Positions 1-8,751 of a DNA stretch of 64,000 bases are shown here, one piece after another. The position numbers and the translations under genes are program-made. Position 1 is the stretch's first letter, and the number at the start of each line of letters is the position of its first letter. This DNA comes from Bryobacteraceae bacterium CoA2 C42 (GTDB lineage: Bacteria; Acidobacteriota; Terriglobia; Bryobacterales; Bryobacteraceae), in contig JAINDL010000045.1 of assembly GCA_019931245.1 (NCBI GenBank), positions 1-64,000 of the forward strand, in the 5' to 3' direction. Under the pieces are notes generated by a model, which was given only the letters and a program-made list of their open reading frames with translations, made no database searches and was not told the DNA's origin.

Positions 1-59
1 GAGGAACTCGCCCCTCCTGCCGGGCCGAAGCGAGTCCGTTGTGCGCGGTTCCCTAGAAG
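1..59. repeat. Dispersed 59-bp repeat, copy 1 (cut by window edge)
   Basis: This stretch matches 8080-8138 at 52 of 59 positions by direct comparison. The second copy begins with a perfect hairpin, GGGCGAG-gaa-CTCGCCC. Here only the right part of that hairpin lies inside the window, so the repeat probably continues to the left. It runs over the stop codon (53-55) of the leftward receptor gene, so that gene's last codons belong to the repeat. Confidence 0.75.
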
Positions 60-3000
60 TAGAACTTCGCGCCCAATACGATCCGCCGCGCATCCAGCGT
101 GCTCGTATACTGCCCGAACGTCCCACTCACCTGCCGGTTCTGCGCATCGAAACGTGCCGTCGTGTCCACCCCCTGGAAGCTCACGTGGTTGAAGAAGTTG
201 TAGAACTCAAACCGCAGTTGCAACCTCTTCTGGTCGCTCTTCCCCATCGGGATGTTCTTGATAAACGTCACGTCAAACACGTTGATCCCCGGCCCCCGCA
301 GCACGTCCTTCGGCGCGTTGCCCACACCAAACTCCGCCCGCGTCGGCGGCGCAAACGCGTCCGTGTCGAAATGCCGCTGCGGTGTCCGCTGGTCCTTCGG
401 CAGAATCGGGCTGCGCAGCAGGTTCACCCGGCTGTCAATCCCCGCTCCGCTCGCCCCCACCAGGTCCGCCCCGCTCACCAGCGAGTAGCCGATCCCCAGC
501 GGTTGCCCCGAAGTGAACGTCGTCAACCCGCTTAACTGCCAGTCGTCAAACACCGCCTTCACCACCGGATTATCCTTCGCCAACCGGCTCGCCTTCGGCA
601 GGTCGTACAGATAATTCAGCACGAAGTTATGCGTCCGGTCGAAACTCGCCCGCCCGTACTGCCGCATCCGGTAGTTCAAATACGGATTCACCGCGTCGCC
701 GTTGCCATTGACGATCGTCATCGCCTTCGACCACGTCCACGCCACCCCAAACTGCAAACCCTTGCTGAACCGCTTGTTCAACTGCGTCTGCATCGAGTGG
801 TAGTTACTCGTTCCGGCTAACTCAATGTACAAAATGTCGCCATAGCCCGGCTGCGGCCGCAGGAAGTTATCCGGCAGCGGGTTCCCCGTCGTGCTGTCGA
901 TGCTCGATGGCTGGAACCGCGTCCCGTACGGCAGCGCATTCAGGCTCCGCCGCTGCATCAACCGCCGGCCCACGTTCCCCACGTAAGCCACATCGAGTAC
1001 CGCGCCAAAACCCACGTTCTGCTGAATGCCAAAGCTCCAGTTGTATACCGTCGGCGGACGGAAATCCCGCTGAATCGTCGTCACATTCGCCGGGCTCACC
1101 CGGAACGGACTCCGCAGCAGCTCCGCCATCGTCGTGTTCACCGCCGTCGGCGTAATCACGTTCGGCGGCAGTTCCCGGTGAATCAGCACCTGGTCGTCGT
1201 TGAACCGGTCATAAAACACGCCCACGCCGCCCCGTACCGCCGTCCGCGCATTCCCGAACACATCCCACGCAAAGCCCAGTCGCGGCGCCACCTGCAGCGG
1301 CGGCGTATTCTGCAACCGCTCGTTGTACACCGTCATGCCCTGAAACGGCGCCACGCCCGAAGCGAACTGCCCGATCGATGCCGGCGATACCTCCTGCCCG
1401 CTCACCGGATCCCGCCCCACCCGCAGCCCCGCCGCGTTCCGGAACGGTTGAATCAGTTGCGGCTGCTTCGTCCGGTCATAGGCCGCCAGGTCGAACGCTG
1501 CCAGTTTGTCCCCGGCGCTCCAGGTCGGTTGAATGTAGTAAAACCGCACCCCCGCGTCCACCGTGAACCGCCGCGTTAACTTCCACGTGTCCTGCGCAAA
1601 CCACTCCACGTTCAGGTACCGCGCATGGCCGTCCAGCTTCGCCGTCGCCTCCGAGTAGCTCTGCACGCTCCCGATCAGCGCGTTCGAATACGCCCAGTTC
1701 GTATCAAACGGGTTATTCACATCCCGGTTGAAATTGAAGGTCCCGTTGAAAGCCGAACCGCGCGCCGCGTTGCGCGTGGTCCGTTCCACGTAAAGCCCCA
1801 CCTTGATATTGTGGCTGTTCCAGATCTTCGACACGTTATTCGACCAGTTCCAGATGTTATTCGTTCCAAAGAACGGATATCGCGACTCCACGCTCAGCAC
1901 CCCCGCGTTCGGCACCCCGCCAAAGTTCGCGTTCGGCACCAGATTGCTCGGGTTCGCCTGCGGGAAAAACTGCGGCAGGTTCGGCAGCACCTTCGCCCGC
2001 ACGTTCCGGTCCAGTCCCGCTTGCGACAACGGGTCCACCGTCTGCTTGGCCCGGTTCACCCCAAACGTGAACTCGTTCACCAACGTCGGCGAAAACGTAT
2101 GGATCAGCGTCGACACCATGCCGGCCGACCGGATCTGGTAGTTAATCGGCAGCTGCCCCCAGGAAGACGACGCCAGCACAAACGCAAAGTCGCCCCTGAA
2201 CGCCTCATAGTCGTTGATGCCGCGCCAGTAGAACTGCGTCTTCGAGCCCAGGTTCCAGTCCACGCGCAGGATCTGGTCCCGCCGCGGCTGGTCCACGGTC
2301 CCTTGAATCAGCGCGTTGAAGTTATTCGTCGGGTCCACCGCGTTCGGCTGCGGAAACAGGTTCAGAATCGTCTGTCCGTTGCGGTCAATCCGGTTCTGCG
2401 GAATGATGTTGCCGGGGAAGGGAATCCGGTTGTTCAGCGGATCCCAGATCGGAATCAGCGCCCGGTTGGTGTCAAAGGTCTGCGAAAAGTCCCCGTTCCG
2501 CTGCGCCTGGGTCGGGAACGTCCGGCGGAACAGGTCCGTCGGATAGTTCCGCGGCAGAAACTCCTGCGACCAGAAGAAAAACAGCTTGTCCCGGTTCTTG
2601 TTGTATTTCAGAAATGGCACCGGACCGCCCACGAAGTATCCCGGATAGTTGAACCGGTACAGCGGCCGCCGCAACCCGTCCCGGTTGCGGAAAAACTCAT
2701 TCGCATTCAGCGCCTCATTGCGCAGGAAATAGTAGGCCCCGCCGTGGTACTCCCGCGTGCCGGACTTGATCACGGTGTTGATCGTCCCGCCCGACGACCG
2801 TCCGTACTCGGCCTGATAGTTCGTCAGCAGCACCTTCACCTCCGCCACCGCGTCCACCGACGGCGCCAGGTACGGTCCGCCCATCGACCCCGTGTCGAGC
2901 GACGAAATGCCATCCAGCGTCAGATTGATCGTCCCCTGCCGGTTCCCGTTGATCGTAATGCCGCCCAGGTTGTTCCATCCCGGGGCGTTTCGGTTCGCCG

Positions 3001-3490
3001 TGTCGATCACGCCCGGCAGCAGTTTCACGAGCCCCAGGTAGTCCCGCCCCTTGAGCGGCACGTTCTGCGTCTGGTCAAGCGAAATCAAGCCGGACCGTTC
3101 CGCCGACTGCGTCTGCAGGCGCGCCGTCTCCGCCGTCACCTCGACGGTTTGGGTCAATTCGCCCAGTTGCAACTCCACCCGCTTCAGCACCACGCGCTCC
3201 GTGGCCGTCAGAATGATGTCGGACTGTTCATACCGCCGGAACCCTTTCGCGCTCACCGACACTTTGTAGGTGGACGGCAGCAGTTGCGTGAACACAAAGT
3301 CCCCGTTCGCGTCCGGCTGTGCCGTACGCGTCTGTCCGTTGGCGGTGTTGGTCAGCAACACCTCGGCCGCCGGCACCGCCGCGCCGGTCTGGTCAGTCAC
3401 GTTCCCGGTAATCGAACCCGTGAGTCCCTGTGCGTAAAGCCCGGGGACGAGCAGGCAAAGCATCGCCACCTTGGCGTAAGACATTCCCAT
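53..3490 (-). CDS. Oar-type TonB-dependent receptor with carboxypeptidase-regulatory-like domain
   Basis: Predicted outer-membrane protein of 1,145 aa for active uptake of an unknown, probably large, substrate. Residues 1-20 form a Sec signal peptide ending in YAQ. A CarboxypepD_reg-like beta-sandwich follows at about 24-105 (GSITGNVTDQTG start, then SAKGFRRYE). A plug-like segment lies at about 120-245 (NVPLKGRDYLGLVKLLPG, then TLDGISS), and the rest is beta-barrel ending in KFYF, the terminal Phe used by the BAM machinery. The length is normal for acidobacterial Oar-like proteins. The ATG at 3490 is preceded by AGGGG; an in-frame ATG two codons later is an alternative. The gene is transcribed away from the protease-like gene at 3671. 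No TonB/ExbBD genes lie nearby, so the substrate cannot be told. Confidence 0.93.
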   Translation of the reverse strand: MGMSYAKVAMLCLLVPGLYAQGLTGSITGNVTDQTGAAVPAAEVLLTNTANGQTRTAQPDANGDFVFTQLLPSTYKVSVSAKGFRRYEQSDIILTATERVVLKRVELQLGELTQTVEVTAETARLQTQSAERSGLISLDQTQNVPLKGRDYLGLVKLLPGVIDTANRNAPGWNNLGGITINGNRQGTINLTLDGISSLDTGSMGGPYLAPSVDAVAEVKVLLTNYQAEYGRSSGGTINTVIKSGTREYHGGAYYFLRNEALNANEFFRNRDGLRRPLYRFNYPGYFVGGPVPFLKYNKNRDKLFFFWSQEFLPRNYPTDLFRRTFPTQAQRNGDFSQTFDTNRALIPIWDPLNNRIPFPGNIIPQNRIDRNGQTILNLFPQPNAVDPTNNFNALIQGTVDQPRRDQILRVDWNLGSKTQFYWRGINDYEAFRGDFAFVLASSSWGQLPINYQIRSAGMVSTLIHTFSPTLVNEFTFGVNRAKQTVDPLSQAGLDRNVRAKVLPNLPQFFPQANPSNLVPNANFGGVPNAGVLSVESRYPFFGTNNIWNWSNNVSKIWNSHNIKVGLYVERTTRNAARGSAFNGTFNFNRDVNNPFDTNWAYSNALIGSVQSYSEATAKLDGHARYLNVEWFAQDTWKLTRRFTVDAGVRFYYIQPTWSAGDKLAAFDLAAYDRTKQPQLIQPFRNAAGLRVGRDPVSGQEVSPASIGQFASGVAPFQGMTVYNERLQNTPPLQVAPRLGFAWDVFGNARTAVRGGVGVFYDRFNDDQVLIHRELPPNVITPTAVNTTMAELLRSPFRVSPANVTTIQRDFRPPTVYNWSFGIQQNVGFGAVLDVAYVGNVGRRLMQRRSLNALPYGTRFQPSSIDSTTGNPLPDNFLRPQPGYGDILYIELAGTSNYHSMQTQLNKRFSKGLQFGVAWTWSKAMTIVNGNGDAVNPYLNYRMRQYGRASFDRTHNFVLNYLYDLPKASRLAKDNPVVKAVFDDWQLSGLTTFTSGQPLGIGYSLVSGADLVGASGAGIDSRVNLLRSPILPKDQRTPQRHFDTDAFAPPTRAEFGVGNAPKDVLRGPGINVFDVTFIKNIPMGKSDQKRLQLRFEFYNFFNHVSFQGVDTTARFDAQNRQVSGTFGQYTSTLDARRIVLGAKFYF

Positions 3491-3574
3491 TTAAGTAAAC
3501 CCCTGTTCATCAATTGGGCGCAGACTGGCGCCGTCAAAATATCCAGAGAATAGCAAAAAATATACACCGTGCAA

Positions 3575-3613
3575 ACCCGTTTCCTACACCCGTTTCCTAC
3601 ACCCGTTTCCTAC
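3575..3613. repeat. Three perfect 13-bp tandem repeats in the divergent intergenic region
   Basis: The unit ACCCGTTTCCTAC occurs three times without a gap (3575-3587, 3588-3600, 3601-3613). The array sits between the receptor start at 3490 and the protease-like gene start at 3671, next to an AT-rich segment (3535-3570) that could hold promoters. Confidence 0.9.
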
Positions 3614-3670
3614 CCTCGCGCCCGGGCGTCCACCCATTCCATTGCGGAACAAACTATAGTTAGAGACGTC

Positions 3671-4744
3671 ATGCGATTGTTGCCCATCCTGCCGGCCCTC
3701 TTCTTCTGCTCCAGACTCGGAGCCCAGAGCCCTCAGGCCGTAACCCCTGCCAGCGTGCTGGCGCGGACAGCGAACTCCACTGCCGTCGTGCTTTCGGGCG
3801 CTGGTTCGGGGCGACTTACCGGACTCAGCACCGCCGTGGTAGTCCGACCGGATGGTGTCCTCTTGACCGTGTACCACCCCCTCAAGAATGCCCGTGAAGT
3901 GCAGGTTCGCCTGAAGAATGGCGAAACGTTCGATCGTGTCGTGCTCCTTGGCGTGGATACCCGAAGGAACATCGCCGCTATTAAGATCCCGGCCGCCAAA
4001 CTGCCGGCACTCGCCCCGGCGACCGCCTCCGATCCGAAGCCCGGGGAAGCCGCCTTTACTGTTTCCAACGCCAATGGCACCACCTGGACCGCCACCCAGG
4101 GAATCTTCTCGGCAACGCGCATGGCCGACGAAATCCAAGGCATCGGTCAGGGCTACAAGGTTCTCCAGTTCACCGCGCCCGGCGCCTCGGGCCCCATCGG
4201 TGGTCCGCTCGTGGACGCCCAGGGTGGCCTCGTCGGGATCATCCTCGGCGGAAACTCCGGAGGCGCCGCCCTCGCCGTCCCGGTGGACTCCGTGATCGGC
4301 CTGGTCGACGGCGGATTGAACACTCCCTTCGGCGAGGGAACCGCCCTGCAGTTTCCGTCCAATCAGCCCGCCCCGGCCTCCCGGGCTGTCGCCAACGCGG
4401 ATCCCAAACAACTGCTGCGCGACGCCAAGACCGCACTCATCTATTCGCGGACCAACTTCTTCACCCCGGACGCGCTCGCACGAGAGTGGATCAAGGATTC
4501 CGGATTTCAGTCCCTCGGCCTGGCGCTGGTCAAAGACGAGCGATTGGCGGACCTCGAAATCAAAATCGATCGCCCACTCTTTACCTACACGTTCACTTAT
4601 TCGATTACCGACAAAAGGACCTCTCGGCTGCTCGACAGCGGCAAGGTGACCGCCATTGATGGGAATGCGGCGGCAGGCAAACTTGCAAAGGCAATCCTGA
4701 AAAGGCTTCAGGACGCTCGGGCCGAGCCGAGTAAGAAGCCGTAA
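3671..4744 (+). CDS. Secreted HtrA/S1C-like protein with degenerate catalytic triad
   Basis: Exported protein of 357 aa. Residues 1-19 are a signal peptide. Residues 45-225 follow the trypsin/HtrA fold: TAVVVRPDGVLLTVYHPL, then RRNIAAIKI, then GPIGGPLVDAQGGLVGI. Aligned by eye with HtrA proteins, the catalytic His is kept (H69), but the Asp position is Asn (N100) and the GNSGG serine is Ile (I176). It is therefore probably not a peptidase and may act as a binding or scaffold protein. The C-terminal region (about 245-345) carries a separate alpha/beta-looking domain (LLRDAKTALIYSRTNFF) that I do not recognise. An upstream in-frame ATG exists at 3569, but it would put about 34 residues before the signal peptide and overlap the tandem repeats, so 3671 is preferred. 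It is transcribed divergently from the receptor. Confidence 0.82.
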   Translation: MRLLPILPALFFCSRLGAQSPQAVTPASVLARTANSTAVVLSGAGSGRLTGLSTAVVVRPDGVLLTVYHPLKNAREVQVRLKNGETFDRVVLLGVDTRRNIAAIKIPAAKLPALAPATASDPKPGEAAFTVSNANGTTWTATQGIFSATRMADEIQGIGQGYKVLQFTAPGASGPIGGPLVDAQGGLVGIILGGNSGGAALAVPVDSVIGLVDGGLNTPFGEGTALQFPSNQPAPASRAVANADPKQLLRDAKTALIYSRTNFFTPDALAREWIKDSGFQSLGLALVKDERLADLEIKIDRPLFTYTFTYSITDKRTSRLLDSGKVTAIDGNAAAGKLAKAILKRLQDARAEPSKKP

Positions 4745-4968
4745 ACAGTCCCGTCCCTGGTTACGCCTCCAGATCGCTCGAGACGAGCATGTCGTTTTCC
4801 ACCCGGGCCAGACAGGTGGGTCCGGTCTCCTACGCGTCGAGTCATCAGTGTCCGCTTGCCATGCTGGAGAACGACGCGGACCGCATGATCTCCCACGCCG
4901 CGATTTGCCCGCTTCACTTGCTATCCTCCTACAAGGCAACAGCCTCCGCGCCGCACCCACTAACCCCC

Positions 4969-6528
4969 ATGCCCGCCCCCTCCCGCCCCCTCCGCATCGC
5001 CGTCGCCGGCTTCCTTCACGAATCCAACACCTTCCTCCCCGTCCCCACCACCTACGACCACTTCGTGAACGCCAGCCTCACCCGCGGACCCGCCCTGCTC
5101 GCCCGCTGGGCTCACGCCCATCACGAACTCGGCGGCTTCCTCGACGTCCTCCAATCCCCGCCCGCGGAAAATCAACCGCCCCTCGAAGTGGTCCCCCTCC
5201 TCGCCACCTTCGCCATCCCCAGCGGCGCCATCACCGCCTCCGCCTTCGAACGTATCGCCGCCGAACTCCTCGCTGACCTCGCCAACGCCGGCCCCCTCGA
5301 CGGCCTCCTCCTCGCCCTCCACGGCGCCACCGTCAGCGAAGCCTACCCCGATGCCGATGGCGAACTTCTCCGCCGCATCCGCCTCGCCACCGGCCCCCAC
5401 CTCCCCATCGTCACCACCCTCGACCTCCACGCCAACGTCTCCCCCCAGATGATTGCCCTCGCCAACGCCACCGTCGCCTACCGCTCCAACCCCCACCTCG
5501 ACCAGCGCGCCCGCGGGCAGGAAGCCGCCCATCTCCTCCTCCGCACCCTCCGCGGCGAAATCCGCCCTGTCCAGGCCCTCGAAACCCCGCCCCTGCTCAT
5601 CAACATCTCCCGCCAGCAAACCGCCGTCCTGCCCGCCCGCGCCCTCTACGACGATCTCGCCCACGTCCTCACCTGGCCCGGCGTCCTCTCCGCCAGCGTC
5701 ACCCTCGGCTTCTACTACGCCGACGTCCCCGAAATGGGCGTTGCCTTCTTCGCCGTCGCCGACAACGACCCCGCCCTCGCCCGCCGCGCCGCCCGCTACC
5801 TCGCCACCCGCGCCTGGCAAAGGCGCGACGAGTTCGCCGGCGCCCTCCCCACCCCCGCCGAGGCTGTCGCCCAGGCCGCCCGTGCGCCCCACCGCCCCGT
5901 TGCCCTGATGGACATCGGCGACAACGTCGGCGCCGGCAGCCCCGCCGACTCAACCGTCCTCTTCGCCGAACTCCTCCGCCAGAAAATTCCCAACGCCCTC
6001 GTCATCCTCTACGATCCGGAATCCGCTGCCGCCTGCCTCGCCGCCGGCCCCGGCCAAACCGTCCGTCTCCGCGTCGGCGGCAAGACCGATACCCTGCACG
6101 GCGCCCCCGTTGAGGTAGAAGGCGTCGTCCGCGCCCTCACCGACGGCCGCTTCGTCGAGCGCGAGCAGCGCCACGGCGGTTGGGGCGCCTGCGACCAGGG
6201 CCTTACCGCCGTCGTCGAAACCCCGGAAAACCACTCCATCATTCTCACGAGCCGCCGCATGGCCCCCATGAGCCTCCAGCAGGTCCTCAGCACCGGCGTC
6301 CAGCCCGCCGCCAAAGACATGGTCATCGTCAAAGGAGTCGTCGCCCCCCGCGCCGCCTACGAACCCGTCTGCGCCAGCATCCTGCTCGTTGACACCCCCG
6401 GCGTCACGAGCGACAACCCCCGCCATTTCACCTATCACCGCCGTCGCCGTCCCCTCTACCCGCTCGAACCCGATGCCACCTACCATCCGGAAGCACTCCC
6501 CGAACCGCCCTCATCCGAGCCGGGATAA
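4969..6528 (+). CDS. M81 family metallopeptidase (MlrC-like)
   Basis: Protein of 519 aa that matches the M81/MlrC family, named after the sphingomonad enzyme that acts on linearised microcystin peptides; most members have unknown substrates. Recognisable segments are RIAVAGFLHESNTF at the N-terminus, LLLALHGATVSE and TLDLHANVSPQM (likely metal-binding His/Asp cluster), AYRSNPHLDQ, and GDNVGAGSPADST in the second half. The family core starts immediately after the ATG at 4969, so longer in-frame starts (4789, 4861) are unlikely. No Shine-Dalgarno sequence is visible. There is no signal peptide, so the protein should be cytoplasmic. It stands alone, convergent with the sialidase-like gene. Codon third positions are almost all C, as in the neighbours. 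Confidence 0.88.
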   Translation: MPAPSRPLRIAVAGFLHESNTFLPVPTTYDHFVNASLTRGPALLARWAHAHHELGGFLDVLQSPPAENQPPLEVVPLLATFAIPSGAITASAFERIAAELLADLANAGPLDGLLLALHGATVSEAYPDADGELLRRIRLATGPHLPIVTTLDLHANVSPQMIALANATVAYRSNPHLDQRARGQEAAHLLLRTLRGEIRPVQALETPPLLINISRQQTAVLPARALYDDLAHVLTWPGVLSASVTLGFYYADVPEMGVAFFAVADNDPALARRAARYLATRAWQRRDEFAGALPTPAEAVAQAARAPHRPVALMDIGDNVGAGSPADSTVLFAELLRQKIPNALVILYDPESAAACLAAGPGQTVRLRVGGKTDTLHGAPVEVEGVVRALTDGRFVEREQRHGGWGACDQGLTAVVETPENHSIILTSRRMAPMSLQQVLSTGVQPAAKDMVIVKGVVAPRAAYEPVCASILLVDTPGVTSDNPRHFTYHRRRRPLYPLEPDATYHPEALPEPPSSEPG

Positions 6529-6669
6529 AAGCAGGCTTACCCCGCCCCGGCCAAGCAACCGAGCCAGCGTACCCTGATGGAGCGATTCATCCGTACTCAT
6601 CCCCTCGCGCTGGCCCGCATCAGGGGATTGCACATCAGTTGCGTGAGAGATGCGTCTCGTCCCCTCTCC

Positions 6670-7821
6670 TCAATCCCCCGCCTTCCTCCTGTCCTTGTAT
6701 AAATCCCGCGTCTCAAACCACGCCAGCGATGTCCGGCTCAAATGCGGCAACCCCTCCCCGCCCGAAACAAACCCCAACACTACCCGCGACCCCACAAAGT
6801 GAATCGCGACATAGCAGTACCACCCATCCGCCGCCGCCAGCACGTCCCGCCGCCGGATCCACGTCCGCCCTTCATCTTTCGATATCGCCACCGTCAGCGG
6901 CGTCCGCTTCCCCCCGCTCTTCTCGTTCGCCCGGAATGACTCCTCCACTCCCGTATGATCGTTCCACACCGCCAGCAAATCGCCCGTCTTCGGCAGCCGC
7001 TTGATCGACGCCGGCGACAAAGGCCCCACCAGCGCCGACGGCTTCGCCTCGCTCCAGCTATCCCCGCCATCCGCCGAATACGCAACATACTGGCTGCCCA
7101 GCTGCGTCCGGATAAACATCATCACCCGCCCGTCTTTCAGCTCCACCACGCCCGGCTCCTGAAATCCCGCCCGGCTCTCCGTCGGGCACTCGAGTTGGCT
7201 CTTGCTCCGCCGCCACGTCTTGCCCCCGTCGTCCGAAAAGTACACCATGGAAATCCCGCGCCCGGACCACCTCCCCCCGGGACTCAGGTGCTGCGCCACC
7301 GGCAGCAGAATCCGCCCGCTCCGCAGCTGCACCACGCGGTCGTTGTTCAGGACAAAATACCCCTCATCCGGAATCGCCAGCGCCGCCTCGCTCCACGTCT
7401 TCGCCTCATCGGTCGAAATCCGTAAGTACACCCGGCAGTCCACCAGATTGTTCTTGCGCAGATAAAACAGCCCGATGCGCCCGTCCCGGAAGCGCAGCAG
7501 CGACACGCTCATCGCGTTCATCGTTCCTTCGCGCTCCACCATCGGCTCATCGGTCGTGCTCCAGGTCTTCCCGCCATCCGCCGAATACCGCCCCACGATC
7601 GAAGCGGCGTCATGGTCTCCGCCCCCGCCCGTGAACTTGGTATAGGCAAACAGCACCCGCCCGTCCCGCAGGGTCACAAAGGAGCCCTCCGTATTGCGCG
7701 GATTACCCGGCCCCGGCGGCAACAGCCGCACCACCTCCGCCGATCGCAGCGGGGGATTGCTCTCCCCCCACGCCGCCCCCGCGGCCACCGCCGCCACTGC
7801 CAAAAACCAGAGTCTGTTCAT
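6670..7821 (-). CDS. Secreted sialidase-like (BNR/Asp-box) protein
   Basis: Exported six-bladed-propeller protein of 383 aa. Residues 1-19 are a signal peptide. Five Asp-box motifs (S-x-D-x-G-x-T-W type) are visible: SADGGKTW, STDEAKTW, SDDGGKTW, SADGGDSW and SKDEGRTW, the usual number for exo-sialidase folds. The N-terminal PRNTEGSFVTLRDGRVLFAY segment resembles the region around the first catalytic Arg in bacterial sialidases and their acidobacterial and planctomycete relatives. Whether sialic acid is the substrate cannot be told; many such proteins act on other glycans or are uncharacterised. The ATG at 7821 follows a strong GAGGAGGAG ribosome-binding site. It ends 141 bp from the convergent M81 gene with no clear terminator between them. 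Confidence 0.88.
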   Translation of the reverse strand: MNRLWFLAVAAVAAGAAWGESNPPLRSAEVVRLLPPGPGNPRNTEGSFVTLRDGRVLFAYTKFTGGGGDHDAASIVGRYSADGGKTWSTTDEPMVEREGTMNAMSVSLLRFRDGRIGLFYLRKNNLVDCRVYLRISTDEAKTWSEAALAIPDEGYFVLNNDRVVQLRSGRILLPVAQHLSPGGRWSGRGISMVYFSDDGGKTWRRSKSQLECPTESRAGFQEPGVVELKDGRVMMFIRTQLGSQYVAYSADGGDSWSEAKPSALVGPLSPASIKRLPKTGDLLAVWNDHTGVEESFRANEKSGGKRTPLTVAISKDEGRTWIRRRDVLAAADGWYCYVAIHFVGSRVVLGFVSGGEGLPHLSRTSLAWFETRDLYKDRRKAGD

Positions 7822-8079
7822 CGTGCTCCTCCTCGCCTACCTCCCCAGAATACAAACGCTCCCCGCTCGCCCGCTACGCCCCTCGTTTTTTCGAAAATGA
7901 CGATTCGCTGCCCCTCCCGATTTTTATCTCCCCTGTTTCCAAAGCCTTGCCCCGGCCCTCGCCCCCCGTCCGGTTCCGTCGATAGCAGAATCACCATGCG
8001 GGGAGCAATCTCCCCGCCGGCGGGTTGTCCAGCTCTCAAGCGCACAGGCACAGGCCGCGCAGGCCCGGCACCAACGGGC

Positions 8080-8138
8080 GAGGAACTCGCCCATCCCGCC
8101 GGGTCGTAGCGAGTCCTTTGTGCGCGGTTCCTTAAAAG
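8080..8138. repeat. Dispersed 59-bp repeat, copy 2, with hairpin
   Basis: This copy matches 1-59 at 52 of 59 positions. It begins within a perfect inverted repeat, GGGCGAG (8076-8082), GAA loop, CTCGCCC (8086-8092). The 3' end GGTTCCTTAAAAG recurs once more at 8533-8545. The size, hairpin and intergenic position resemble a REP-like or mobile non-coding element, but only two copies are visible here. Confidence 0.75.
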
Positions 8139-8339
8139 CGGAGCACCCTGGTCTGCCCAGGGCCAACACTGAGAAGGAACGGGGCGCGAGCGATGTGGCA
8201 AACTCAGACAAGCGCGAGCGGCGGAAGTAGGCCGTCCTAGCATTGGTGCCTTTGAGCCCGATCAAAAGCTTGGTCCCGAGTTCAGCGCACAATCCCTTGG
8301 TTACAGCAGTGGCACTGCCGCTAGCTGATTCCGTTTAAA

Positions 8340-8360
8340 AGAGGGCCCTCTATTTTTTTT
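8340..8360 (+). terminator. Possible intrinsic terminator
   Basis: A perfect 12-bp palindrome AGAGGGCCCTCT (8340-8351) is followed by A and eight T residues (8353-8360). AAAA before it would also give a short U-tract in the other direction. The stem is short, with a loop taken from the palindrome centre. No gene reads into it from the left, so it may end an unannotated small transcript or be fortuitous. Confidence 0.4.
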
Positions 8361-8742
8361 CGCGACTCGGCCCTGCTCGTGCGTCCCTGTTCTTTGAAAA
8401 ATCCGCTCGCACACTGACAGGCTTCCAGAGTCTCTAAGGTTCGTGTGCCCGAAAAACGCCAAAGGGCTAACTTTCCGCAAAACGGACCGCGCCAATATCC
8501 CCAAGTCGTTGAATACAAAACCCGTAGGCTGTGGTTCCTTAAAAGAGCGGAAGCCCTCCGAACGAAGCCAATTTTTGACCGTTTGTTGGGGTGTCCAAAA
8601 AATCTAAAAATGTTGATAAATAAATACTTATCGAAAAACAATACCGCTCAAGCCCCGAAAACAACGTTATTTTTTACGGACGAAGCCAAACTGCCCTCCG
8701 CCAGGCGCGCCAAACAGCCGTTCCGCCACCCTATGCTACCCT

Positions 8743-8750
8743 AAGGAGGT
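8743..8750 (+). promoter_or_regulatory. Shine-Dalgarno sequence unusually close to mazG start
   Basis: AAGGAGGT is a near-perfect anti-16S match but ends one base before the GTG taken as the mazG start. The next in-frame start (ATG 8806) would remove residues conserved in E. coli MazG, so the GTG is kept despite the short spacing. Confidence 0.55.
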
Positions 8751-8751
8751 A

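Larger units (their letters stand above)
7822..8751. other. 930-bp intergenic region, partly AT-rich, no supported gene
   Basis: No frame here has convincing protein character. The left part (to about 8330) is GC-rich and contains the second copy of the 59-bp repeat and a CCCTGG...CCAGGG hairpin near 8147. The right part (about 8330-8690) is clearly AT-rich for this genome, with A/T runs and an inverted repeat GATAAaTA...TAcTTATC near 8612-8632. The 13-mer GGTTCCTTAAAAG occurs twice (8126-8138 and 8533-8545). The 3' end presumably carries the promoter for the mazG operon. Small open frames on both strands (for example 8445-8744 +, 8321-8641 -) look like chance. Confidence 0.6.

Noticed and set aside
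1625-3553. A 642-codon plus-strand open frame opposite the first receptor gene
   Set aside because: It is Arg/His/Pro-rich without domain motifs and lies fully antisense to a receptor with a clear signal peptide, plug and barrel; long antisense frames are expected at this GC content.
5453-5908. A Pro/Ser/Thr-rich plus-strand frame inside the M81 gene
   Set aside because: Low-complexity frame-shifted reading of a GC-rich gene with a well-supported primary frame.
8445-8744. A 99-codon plus-strand frame in the AT-rich block before mazG
   Set aside because: No ribosome-binding site or motif, and it ends on the mazG Shine-Dalgarno region; composition is that of non-coding DNA.
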